This document shows positions 1 through 5,897 of a stretch of 5,897 bases of DNA, piece after piece; the stretch's first letter is position 1, and each line of letters begins with the position of its first letter. This DNA comes from an uncultured Veillonella sp. (GTDB lineage: Bacteria > Bacillota > Negativicutes > Veillonellales > Veillonellaceae), in contig CAKQBP010000093.1 of assembly GCA_934216375.1 (NCBI GenBank), positions 1 to 5,897 on the forward strand, written 5' to 3'. The position numbers were made by a program, and so were the translations under genes. The notes under the pieces were generated by a model. That model searched no databases and had not been told where the DNA came from. It saw only the letters and a program-made list of their open reading frames with translations.

Positions 1-1370
1 GTACAGGTTTATTCGTTGCCGGTGGTGAAGTGGTAAGTACAGCTGGCCCTGGTGGTGCTCTTGTAGCTTACGGCCTCATTGGTATCATGGTTTATTTCCT
101 CATGACATCTCTTGGGGAAATGGCTACATACTTGCCAATTCCTGGTTCCTTCGGGACTTATGCAAAACGCTATGTAGACCCTGCTTTTGGTTTTGCCTTA
201 GGTTGGAATTACTGGTTTAACTGGGCTATTACCTTGGCTGCTGAAGTATTAGCAGGGGCGCTTATCATGAAATATTGGTTTCCTGATGTGCCTGCCATCG
301 TATGGTCTGCTCTGTTCTTGCTCATTTTATTTGGCTTGAACTATTTATCTACTCGTTCCTTTGGTGAAAGTGAATATGTGTTCTCTAGCATCAAAGTTAT
401 TACAGTATTCGTATTTCTATTCTGTGGCTTTATGCTCATCTTTGGTATCGGTGGTACATCTCCAGGATTTGCAAACTGGACTGTAGGAGAGGCTCCATTT
501 GTAGGTGGCTGGGAATCTATTCTTGCTATCTTTATGGTGGCAGGATTCTCCTTTCAAGGTACTGAACTGATCGGTGTAGCCGCTGGTGAAGCGGAAGACC
601 CTGAAAAGAACGTGCCAAAAGCGATTAATACAATCTTCTGGCGTATTCTATTATTCTATATCGGTGCTTTTACGGTTATCGGTTTCTTGATTCCGTACAC
701 AGATCCAAATCTATTGAATTCTAGTGTAGAGAACGTATCTATTTCTCCATTTACACTCGTATTTGACCGCTTTGGTTTTGCCTTTGCTGCTAGCTTTATC
801 AATGCTATCATCTTAACGGCTGTATTGAGTGCTGGCAACTCTGGTCTGTACTCTTCTACGCGCATGTTGTACGCACTCGCTAAGGAAGGTCAAGCACCTC
901 AAATTTTTGCTAAGTTAAATAAACGCGGCGTTCCAGTACCTGCGTTAATCTTAACGACAGCAATCGGTTTATTTGCGTTCCTAACAAGCTTTATCGGTGA
1001 AGGTACAGCTTATACATGGATTGTTAATATCTCTGGTTTATGCGGTTTCATCGCATGGGTTGGTATTGCAGTATCTCACTATCGTTTCCGCCGTGCTTTT
1101 ATTGCACAAGGCAGAGATCTTAGTGAATTGCCATACAAAGCGTGGTTATTCCCAGTTGGCCCAATCTTGGCGTTCATTCTTTGCGTCATCATCATCTGTG
1201 GTCAAAACTACTCCGCTTTCACAGGTGATACCATCGACTGGTACGGCGTATCCGTTGCCTATATTGGCTTGCCAATCTTCTTCGCAGTGTACCTTGGTTA
1301 CAAATACATCAACAAAACTAAAGTTGTGCCGTTGAAAGAAGTTAACTTAGACCGCGATTTTGATAGATAA
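1..1370 (+). CDS. lysP: Lysine-specific permease-like APC family amino acid transporter, 5' truncated by window edge
   Basis: Inner-membrane amino acid:proton symporter, probably importing lysine. The reading frame is open from base 3 to the TAA at 1368-1370, giving 455 visible residues. E. coli LysP is about 489, so roughly 30 N-terminal residues lie off the left edge. The GTG at 30 is not the start: the codons before it read TGLFVAGGE, the end of the conserved first helix of this family, followed by STAGPGGALVAYGLIGIMVYF. Other LysP-like blocks are LGEMATYLPIPGSF, FGFALGWNYWFNWA, FGESEYVFSSIKV (visible residues about 120-132), SFQGTELIGVAAGE (about 183-196), LTAVLSAGNSGLYSSTRMLYALA, GFIAWVGIAVSHYRFRR and GQNYSAFTGDTIDWYGV. 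Hydrophobic segments run the whole length, as expected for a 12-helix permease. A strong terminator follows at once. The family assignment is very secure. Lysine specificity rests on recalled similarity to LysP; another cationic amino acid or histidine is possible. Confidence 0.9.
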   Translation, partial: TGLFVAGGEVVSTAGPGGALVAYGLIGIMVYFLMTSLGEMATYLPIPGSFGTYAKRYVDPAFGFALGWNYWFNWAITLAAEVLAGALIMKYWFPDVPAIVWSALFLLILFGLNYLSTRSFGESEYVFSSIKVITVFVFLFCGFMLIFGIGGTSPGFANWTVGEAPFVGGWESILAIFMVAGFSFQGTELIGVAAGEAEDPEKNVPKAINTIFWRILLFYIGAFTVIGFLIPYTDPNLLNSSVENVSISPFTLVFDRFGFAFAASFINAIILTAVLSAGNSGLYSSTRMLYALAKEGQAPQIFAKLNKRGVPVPALILTTAIGLFAFLTSFIGEGTAYTWIVNISGLCGFIAWVGIAVSHYRFRRAFIAQGRDLSELPYKAWLFPVGPILAFILCVIIICGQNYSAFTGDTIDWYGVSVAYIGLPIFFAVYLGYKYINKTKVVPLKEVNLDRDFDR

Positions 1371-1382
1371 AAATATAAAATT

Positions 1383-1422
1383 AGACCTGTTCATTATGAA
1401 AGTAGTGAACAGGTCTTTTTTT
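1383..1422 (+). terminator. Rho-independent terminator of the lysP-like gene
   Basis: AGACCTGTTCA (1383-1393) pairs perfectly with TGAACAGGTCT (1406-1416), and a run of seven T follows (1416-1422). The bases between the arms can extend the stem with U-G, U-A, A-U and U-G pairs to a GAAA tetraloop (1398-1401), making about 15 pairs. It begins 12 bases after the stop codon, the classic position for an intrinsic terminator, and it separates the permease from the next gene. Confidence 0.93.
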
Positions 1423-1460
1423 GATGTATAATATGTAAATTTTTGATATATAGTATGTAA
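1418..1460. repeat. Imperfect direct repeat, 21 nt units, 22 bp period
   Basis: Bases 1418-1438 and 1440-1460 match at 19 of 21 positions; both have the form TTTTTGAT-R-TATA-R-TATGTAA. The 22 bp period is close to two helical turns. The pair sits between the permease terminator and the -35 region of the next gene. It may be a tandem operator, an AT-rich upstream activating sequence, or a neutral local duplication. Its first unit shares the T-run of the terminator. The repeat is directly visible; a function is only inferred. Confidence 0.6.
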
Positions 1461-1488
1461 TTGTTTTATGTGAAAGCTATATTTATAT

Positions 1489-1517
1489 TTGTTTTTCTCT
1501 AAAAGTCTTGTTATAAT
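1489..1517 (+). promoter_or_regulatory. Sigma-70/SigA-type promoter for the ybjQ-like gene
   Basis: A perfect -10 hexamer TATAAT lies at 1512-1517. It is preceded by TG one base upstream (1509-1510), making an extended -10 (TGTTATAAT). Exactly 17 bp upstream is a weak -35, TTGTTT (1489-1494), which matches only the TTG of the consensus. Transcription would start near 1524, giving a leader of about 34 nt. The extended -10 probably compensates for the poor -35. No other convincing promoter is seen in the 1423-1557 spacer. Confidence 0.72.
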
Positions 1518-1542
1518 AAATCAAAATATATTGTAGTCAATT

Positions 1543-1550
1543 AGAAAGGA
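1543..1550 (+). promoter_or_regulatory. Ribosome binding site of the ybjQ-like gene
   Basis: AGAAAGGA ends seven bases before the ATG at 1558. This near-ideal Shine-Dalgarno fixes the start at 1558 rather than at the second in-frame ATG (1576), which has no comparable site. Confidence 0.85.
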
Positions 1551-1557
1551 TACAATT

Positions 1558-1875
1558 ATGATTATTACAACAACTATGCATATTGAAAATAAACCTGTAC
1601 AAGAGTACAAAGGTATTGTATTTGGTGAAGTCGTAGAAGGCCGTAACTTTGTAAAAGACTTTATGTCTGGCATTCGAGACATTGTTGGTGGTCGTAGTGG
1701 CAGCTATGAAGATTCTTTGATGAATGCGCGCAAAGCAGCTCTCGACGAAATGTCTCAACGAGCTTCTAAATTGGGTGCTAATGCTATTATTGGTGTATCC
1801 TTCCAATACAGCACAGTAGGTGCACAAAATGGCATGCTTATGATTACATGCAATGGTACAGCCGTTGTAGTTTAA
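1558..1875 (+). CDS. ybjQ: YbjQ/UPF0145 family protein (putative heavy-metal-binding domain)
   Basis: A complete 105-residue protein, the usual length for this family (about 105-110). It is recognised by its conserved blocks: MIITTTMHIENKPVQEYKGI at the N-terminus, then GEVVEGRNFVKDF, the glycine-rich GGRSGSYEDSL, the helix ARKAALDEMSQRASKLGANAIIGV and the C-terminal strand MLMITCNGTAVVV. There is no signal peptide or membrane segment, so it is cytoplasmic. Family members are small alpha/beta proteins reported to form ring-like oligomers (known of the family, not visible here). The label 'heavy-metal binding' is traditional and weakly supported; the sequence has one Cys (in the ITCNGT strand) and one His, so no obvious metal site is visible. 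The physiological role is unknown. The gene has its own promoter, a strong ribosome binding site and its own terminator, so it looks monocistronic. It converges on the efflux operon, with no sign of shared control. Confidence 0.92.
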   Translation: MIITTTMHIENKPVQEYKGIVFGEVVEGRNFVKDFMSGIRDIVGGRSGSYEDSLMNARKAALDEMSQRASKLGANAIIGVSFQYSTVGAQNGMLMITCNGTAVVV

Positions 1876-1888
1876 TAATAAATAATAT

Positions 1889-1942
1889 AAATCCCCTAAT
1901 CGATGTTTAAGTGTAAACTTTCACAACGATTAGGGGATTTTT
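1889..1942 (+). terminator. Long intrinsic terminator after ybjQ, possibly bidirectional
   Basis: Bases 1889-1902 (AAATCCCCTAATCG) are perfectly complementary to 1927-1940 (CGATTAGGGGATTT), a 14-bp stem ending in a run of five T (1938-1942). The 24-nt loop contains a smaller hairpin, GTTTA (1905-1909) with TAAAC (1914-1918) around AGTG. It starts 13 bases after the ybjQ stop codon. Read on the minus strand, the same stem is followed by a U-rich but interrupted tract (TTTATATTATT), so it could also end the efflux operon, less efficiently. No better minus-strand terminator is seen between 1943 and 2069. Confidence 0.9.
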
Positions 1943-1960
1943 ACTAAGGAAATGAAGTTA

Positions 1961-1974
1961 CTAGCTAATGCTAG
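1961..1974. repeat. Small inverted repeat
   Basis: CTAGC (1961-1965) and GCTAG (1970-1974) flank TAAT, giving a 5-bp stem. It is too short for a terminator by itself and lies just before the AT-rich tandem repeat. It may be chance in this base composition. Confidence 0.35.
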
Positions 1975-1991
1975 ATTTTATGATGTTACGT

Positions 1992-2077
1992 AAATACTAG
2001 ATATTTCGTTAGAAAAATATTAGACATTTCATTAGATTAATATTATATATTTTATTAGCTAAATATTAGTTATTTTA
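1992..2077. repeat. AT-rich tandem repeat, about 3.7 copies of a 23-bp unit
   Basis: Units begin at 1992, 2015, 2038 and 2061. The clearest copy is AAATATTAGACATTTCATTAG (2015-2035, shown less its last base: AAATATTAGACATTTCATTA). The third unit differs from it at about 5 of 23 positions. The fourth keeps the first nine bases (AAATATTAG) and then degenerates inside the 3' end of the RND gene. The RND stop codon (TAA, minus strand, 2072-2070) therefore lies within the last copy. A more decayed match (CTAGA at 1971-1975) may be a remnant of an older copy. The repeat fills most of the space between the two convergent genes. No function is evident. Confidence 0.7.
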
Positions 2078-5000
2078 CCTTATACCAGCTTGCATACATG
2101 ACTGGTAATACGATGAGTGTTAGAACCGTTGCCACTAGTAAGCCGCCGCTGAAGGCGATGGCCAATGGGCTCCAGAAGACAGATCCCATGAGCGGAATCA
2201 TGCCTAAAATCGCTGCGATAGCGGTGAGCATGATAGGGCGGAAACGAAGTGTAGCGGAATTGATAATCGCTTCACGAGGTTCTTGTCCTTCTGCCTTGTG
2301 GATTTCAATTTGGTCTAATAAGATAATGGAGTTACGGATGATCATACCTGAGAGGGCGATGATCCCTAGAATAGCCATAAAGCCTAACGGCGTTCTCGTA
2401 ATATTGAGTGCTAATACAACACCGATTAGCCCCAATGGAGCAGTGAGTAAAGCCATTACCATGAGGGCGATACGCTTTAATTGGAACATGAGGATGGTCA
2501 TGATTACAAAGAGCATAATTGGCATTGGTGTTAATAGCTTTTGAACGGCTGTTTCGCTCTTTTCAGCGGCGCCGTCTAGGTCAATAGAATAGCCTGTAGG
2601 CAAGGAATCGCGAATGTCTTGTAAGGATTTGTAAATCTCTTTCGTTTTCGCATTACCCAATATACCTGCTTTTACATTGGCATGCACACTAATGGTTGGC
2701 ATCATATTGCGATGCCAAATAATACCATCCTCTTGTGTCATGGTAATGGTTGCAATTTGGCTTAGTGGTACATAGGATCCATTTCCTGTTTGAATTGGCA
2801 AGGATGAAAGAGCACTTAAGTTATGTTGCTCGTTGTCACCTAAACGGAAGGTAACAGGAATGGTTTGGTTCCCTTCGTAGTATTCACCAGATTTAGTACC
2901 AGACAATAGACTTTGCAAGTGCAAGGATACAGCATAGCTATCGATGCCGAGTAAACGTGCCTTGTTTGGATCGATGTGAATATTGGCTACAGGCTCTGTA
3001 TCTGGCCAGTCAAAGGCGATATTTTGTAAGTCTTTATCGTCTTGCATTTTAGCTTTTACTTGATTTGCAATTTCTTTTACCACCTTTTGATCAGGGCCAG
3101 CAACGCGAAGCATGACTGGAAATTTGGATGGTGGACCGATTTGTAAGAATTGCGTATTTACAAGGGCCGATGGGAATTGCTCGTTTAAATAAGGAGTCAA
3201 TTCAGCATAAAATTTATCGCGATCCTCTAAGGATTTTGTGACAATCACATATTGTAAGAAGTTATTCCGTTGCAATTCTGGTTCCAAGGTGAGGACGAAA
3301 CGTGGAGAACCTTGTCCAATGTAGGAGGTGAAGGTTGCAATGCGCTCGTCATCTTTCAAATGTTCATCGATGAGTTTTGCTTGGTTAGCAGTATATTCGA
3401 TGGACGAGCTTTGAGGAAATTGCATGGATATAATGATTTCATTACGCGTTGATGATGGGAAAAATTCCTGTTTAATCAATGGTAGTGAAAGCAAGGATAA
3501 AGCGAAGGCACCTAGAGTAGCCAATAAGACTACCTTGTGATGTCCTAGTGCCCAATGTAATAGTTTTTCAAACTTATCATAGAAGGTCACATTGAGCTTG
3601 TGCATGATACGGTCTCGTTTAGTCCATTCCGATTCCGGCTTAGGAGCCTTGTTTTCAATGATTTTATAACCCAATACAGGGCTGACGAGAACAGAGGCGA
3701 ACCAAGATAGGATGAGTGCCATAAATACAACAATGGATAAAGATTTTGTAAACTCTGCTACCATACCTTGTGCCAATGCTAATGGCAAGAAGCCTGCACA
3801 GGTAATGAGCGTACCAGATAGCATAGGAAATGCTGTAGATTGATAAGCAAAGGTAGCCGATTTAAAGTGGCCCCACCCTTCTTCGAGCTTAACACTCATC
3901 ATTTCTACAACGATGATAGCATCGTCTACGAGGAGGCCTAAAGCTAGAATTAAGGCACCTAAGCTAACCTTATGTAGATAAATGCCACTTTCATACATCA
4001 AGATGAACGTCGTAGACACAACGACTGGAATGGTAAGGGCTACCACAACACCTGTTCGTAAACCAAGGGATGCAAAGCTTACGAGCAATACGATGGCGAT
4101 GGCTTCAAATAAGGATTGAGAGAAATCGCCAATAGATTCCTTAACGATATGAGGCTGATTCGATACTTGCTTGAGTTCGAGGCCGGCAGGAATCGTTTTA
4201 TTCAATTCTGCTAGCTTTTTATCGATGGCTTCACCAAATTCTATATTATTTCCACCTGCATCCATGGAGATAGCAATACCTATAGCCGGCTTGCCTTCGT
4301 AGTAGAACTGAGGACTACTAGGGTCTTGGTAGGTCATGGTTACATCGGCCATGTCACCGAGGCGCAACGTTTGGTTATTGATGCGGATTGGCATATTTCG
4401 CACCGTTTGAGGGCTATCGAATAGACCGTTGACGCGAAGATATACATTGTTTGTATCCGTTGTAATCACACCAGCTGGAACCATCATACTTTGCTGTTTA
4501 AGCGCTGTTAACAGCTGTTGTGTACTGACTTTATAGGATGCGAGTTTATCCTTGTTTATGGTTACATTGAGGGTTTGTTGTTGAACCCCAATGAGGCTGA
4601 TTTTTTTAACATTAGGAACAGATAAAAGCTGACGCTTTAAGTCTTCTGCTTGTTGACGCTTTTCTTCATAAGAAAATTCATCACCACTAATGGCATAGAT
4701 AATGCCATATACATCGTCGAACCTGTCGTTGATGGTCGGTCCTTGAACGCCTGCAGGCAATGATTTCCATTCGTCGTTGATCATATTCCGCGCTTCTTCC
4801 CAAGCGGGACGAATCTTATCGGATGGCAAATCCTCTCTTAGATTGATATAAATAACGGATTTGCTGCCATCTGTGAAAGATTTTGTATAATCTACACCAG
4901 GAAGGTCGCGTAGTTTTTCTTCGAGTTTATCCGTTACCTGATTCGACATTTCTTGTGGAGAAGCCCCCGGCCAAGCAACACCGACCACCATGGTGCGCAT

Positions 5001-5132
5001 CGTAAAATCAGGATCTTCCATGCGTCCCATATGGGTAAATGAGAAAATACCGAAGGTGAGGAGCACAGCCATGAAGTAGTAGATAATGGACTTGTGTTTA
5101 AGAGCCCATTCGGCTAAGTTAAATTGTTTCAT
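2070..5132 (-). CDS. RND efflux pump, inner-membrane transporter subunit (AcrB/HAE-1 superfamily, TriC-like)
   Basis: Complete proton-driven RND pump of 1020 residues (AcrB is 1049), expected to work as an inner-membrane trimer exporting drugs or other amphiphiles through an adaptor and an outer membrane channel. Layout: TM1 about 15-33; first periplasmic porter/docking region about 34-338; TM2-TM6 about 341-486; TM7 about 533-552; second periplasmic region about 553-868; TM8-TM12 about 870-1014. TM4 holds the proton-relay pair D403-D404 in GLLVDDAIIVVE. TM10 reads GIIALSGMIIRNSIILLD, with R933 where AcrB has K940. R963 in LRFRPIMLT matches AcrB R971. The N-terminal RMEDPDFTMRTMVV and WPGASPQEMSNQVTDKLE blocks resemble TriC-type pumps. 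The ATG at 5130-5132 overlaps the adaptor stop codon (ATGA), so translation is probably coupled; AAGGGA lies 13 nt upstream. Substrate cannot be read from sequence; heavy-metal (CzcA) type is unlikely. Confidence 0.93.
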   Translation of the reverse strand: MKQFNLAEWALKHKSIIYYFMAVLLTFGIFSFTHMGRMEDPDFTMRTMVVGVAWPGASPQEMSNQVTDKLEEKLRDLPGVDYTKSFTDGSKSVIYINLREDLPSDKIRPAWEEARNMINDEWKSLPAGVQGPTINDRFDDVYGIIYAISGDEFSYEEKRQQAEDLKRQLLSVPNVKKISLIGVQQQTLNVTINKDKLASYKVSTQQLLTALKQQSMMVPAGVITTDTNNVYLRVNGLFDSPQTVRNMPIRINNQTLRLGDMADVTMTYQDPSSPQFYYEGKPAIGIAISMDAGGNNIEFGEAIDKKLAELNKTIPAGLELKQVSNQPHIVKESIGDFSQSLFEAIAIVLLVSFASLGLRTGVVVALTIPVVVSTTFILMYESGIYLHKVSLGALILALGLLVDDAIIVVEMMSVKLEEGWGHFKSATFAYQSTAFPMLSGTLITCAGFLPLALAQGMVAEFTKSLSIVVFMALILSWFASVLVSPVLGYKIIENKAPKPESEWTKRDRIMHKLNVTFYDKFEKLLHWALGHHKVVLLATLGAFALSLLSLPLIKQEFFPSSTRNEIIISMQFPQSSSIEYTANQAKLIDEHLKDDERIATFTSYIGQGSPRFVLTLEPELQRNNFLQYVIVTKSLEDRDKFYAELTPYLNEQFPSALVNTQFLQIGPPSKFPVMLRVAGPDQKVVKEIANQVKAKMQDDKDLQNIAFDWPDTEPVANIHIDPNKARLLGIDSYAVSLHLQSLLSGTKSGEYYEGNQTIPVTFRLGDNEQHNLSALSSLPIQTGNGSYVPLSQIATITMTQEDGIIWHRNMMPTISVHANVKAGILGNAKTKEIYKSLQDIRDSLPTGYSIDLDGAAEKSETAVQKLLTPMPIMLFVIMTILMFQLKRIALMVMALLTAPLGLIGVVLALNITRTPLGFMAILGIIALSGMIIRNSIILLDQIEIHKAEGQEPREAIINSATLRFRPIMLTAIAAILGMIPLMGSVFWSPLAIAFSGGLLVATVLTLIVLPVMYASWYKVK
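5129..5132 (-). other. ATGA start/stop overlap between adaptor and pump genes
   Basis: On the minus strand the pump ATG (5132-5130) and the adaptor TGA (5131-5129) share two bases. Such overlaps usually mean that ribosomes finishing the first gene re-initiate on the second, keeping adaptor and pump output in proportion. Possible Shine-Dalgarno sequences inside the adaptor 3' end are AAGGGA (5151-5146, 13 nt from the ATG, rather far) and GGCGG (5144-5140, 7 nt). Confidence 0.9.
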
Positions 5133-5897
5133 TGACTAACCGCCGTCCCTTCTTGTAATTGTTGGGTGCCTGCGGTGATGACAATGTCGCCTTTAGCTAA
5201 ACCAGATGTGACGATAACTGAGTTTTGACCAAAATCGCCAGTTTTGATAGGCACCAGATGAGCCTTCTTATCGCGGATGATATAGACTGCATTGTTGCCA
5301 TTTGAGTCTTTTACAAGAGCCGTCAAAGGAATCGTAATATTGCTCGTATCTGTTGTTGTGAGATTAGCATTAATAGTCATCCCTAGTTGGACTTCATGAG
5401 GCGGATTTTGTAAGGAGATTTTTACTGTATACGTTCTCGCCACAGGATCTGGAACTGGTGAAATTTCACGAACTACACCTTGAACCGTCACATTTGGCAA
5501 GGCCCAGAAGGTAATATTAGCAGGGCTTCCTACGTGAATTTTACTCAATTCTTGTTCTGGTAAAGCTATAACTGCTTCTAGATCGCGACCTGCCGCTAAG
5601 GTACCAACGTTTTGACCTGCTGCGACCACTTGGCCTGATTCAAGATTGAGAGCCGTAATAATGCCCGTATCTGGGGCTGTTAGATTGGTATAACTATTTT
5701 GATTGCTACTCAAATCGAGGCTTGCTTGTGCTTGTTGTAGTTGAGCAGAGGCTGCATTCAATTGGTTTTCCGCTTGGTCTAGTTGCAATTTACTGATCGC
5801 TTGTTGCGCATAGAGTTCACGGTATCGGTTGGCATTCGTTTCTGCTAATTTGAATGCTGATTGAGCCGCTTTTACGGCTCCTTCGGCATTTTGTACC
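5129..5897 (-). CDS. RND efflux periplasmic adaptor (HlyD/AcrA-type membrane fusion protein), 5' truncated by window edge
   Basis: Adaptor linking the RND pump to an outer membrane channel across the periplasm. The frame is open from the right edge to TGA at 5131-5129, giving 255 visible codons. Such proteins usually have 350-400 residues, so about 100-150 are missing, including the signal or lipoprotein N-terminus and the first lipoyl and hairpin halves. A TTG at 5788 is an internal Leu codon, not the start: 36 good family residues precede it. Visible order: alpha-hairpin (residues 1 to about 65) with R24, L28 and S35 in RYRELYAQQAIS, the R-x3-L-x6-S channel-docking pattern of AcrA; second lipoyl half (about 69-102, LTAPDTGIITALNLESGQVV); beta-barrel (about 105-181, ending VQLGMTINANL); membrane-proximal domain (about 182-255, GLAKGDIVITAGTQQLQEG). 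It overlaps the pump gene by four bases and is first of the two in the operon. The promoter and start are outside the window. Confidence 0.93.
   Translation of the reverse strand, partial: VQNAEGAVKAAQSAFKLAETNANRYRELYAQQAISKLQLDQAENQLNAASAQLQQAQASLDLSSNQNSYTNLTAPDTGIITALNLESGQVVAAGQNVGTLAAGRDLEAVIALPEQELSKIHVGSPANITFWALPNVTVQGVVREISPVPDPVARTYTVKISLQNPPHEVQLGMTINANLTTTDTSNITIPLTALVKDSNGNNAVYIIRDKKAHLVPIKTGDFGQNSVIVTSGLAKGDIVITAGTQQLQEGTAVSQ

Noticed and set aside
30..32. GTG codon as the start of the permease gene
   Set aside because: The frame is open to the left edge, and the nine residues before it (TGLFVAGGE) match the first helix of LysP-type permeases. The codon is an internal Val.
997..1335. 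Plus-strand open frame of 112 codons inside the permease gene
   Set aside because: It is an out-of-frame reading of a conserved transporter, with no ribosome binding site or recognisable product.
1427..1454. TATAAT (1427-1432) and TATAGT (1449-1454) as additional -10 boxes
   Set aside because: Neither has a usable -35 at 16-18 bp; the first would place it inside the terminator stem. They are better explained as part of the direct repeat in an AT-rich spacer.
1376..1557. Riboswitch or attenuator leader before ybjQ
   Set aside because: The promoter lies at 1489-1517, leaving a leader of only about 34 nt, too short for an aptamer. The only strong hairpin upstream is the terminator of the previous gene.
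1537..1827. Minus-strand open frame of 96 codons over ybjQ
   Set aside because: It lies almost wholly antisense to a well-conserved gene, and its translation has no recognisable domain. It is a shadow frame.
1943..2069. Insertion sequence remnant or CRISPR array in the convergent spacer
   Set aside because: The repeats are contiguous with no unique spacers, diverged and very AT-rich. There are no terminal inverted repeats or transposase fragments.
2098..2544. Plus-strand open frame of 148 codons inside the pump gene
   Set aside because: It is antisense to the conserved TM8-TM12 region of the RND pump. Its Met/Ile-rich, low-complexity translation is what antisense of membrane helices gives.
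5786..5788. TTG codon as the start of the adaptor gene
   Set aside because: Thirty-six residues upstream continue the adaptor's alpha-hairpin without a stop, including the R-x3-L-x6-S motif. The gene begins beyond the window.

Overview
The window suggests a diderm Firmicute of the Negativicutes, most likely Veillonella or a close relative. Three things point there: a moderately AT-rich genome with very AT-rich intergenic stretches, a strong Firmicutes-style Shine-Dalgarno (AAAGGA), and a tripartite RND efflux system that only makes sense in a cell with an outer membrane. The genus is an inference from sequence character and protein recall, not from a search.

Layout, left to right. (1) Bases 1-1370, plus strand: a lysine-permease-like APC amino acid transporter whose N-terminus lies off the left edge. 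A strong intrinsic terminator closes it. (2) Bases 1423-1557: an AT-rich spacer with an imperfect 22-bp-period direct repeat and an extended -10 promoter. (3) Bases 1558-1875, plus strand: a complete small YbjQ/UPF0145 protein, a stand-alone gene with its own promoter and terminator. (4) Bases 1876-2069: a convergent intergenic region holding a long hairpin and an AT-rich tandem repeat of about 23 bp that runs into the 3' end of the next gene. (5) Bases 2070-5132, minus strand: a complete RND inner-membrane efflux pump. (6) Bases 5129-5897, minus strand: the C-terminal 255 codons of its periplasmic adaptor, which is cut by the right edge.

The adaptor and pump genes overlap by four bases (ATGA) and form an operon read right to left. 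The adaptor would bridge the proton-driven pump to a TolC-type outer membrane channel. Its helical-hairpin tip carries the R-x3-L-x6-S pattern known to dock such channels, but the channel gene is not in the window. The pump keeps the paired aspartates of the proton relay and has Arg where AcrB has Lys940; it looks like the TriC-type branch of the HAE-1 family. LysP and YbjQ appear functionally independent of the efflux operon.

I see no mobile element, CRISPR array, RNA gene or clear undescribed system. The least ordinary parts are the two short AT-rich repeat clusters and the proton-relay variant of the pump.
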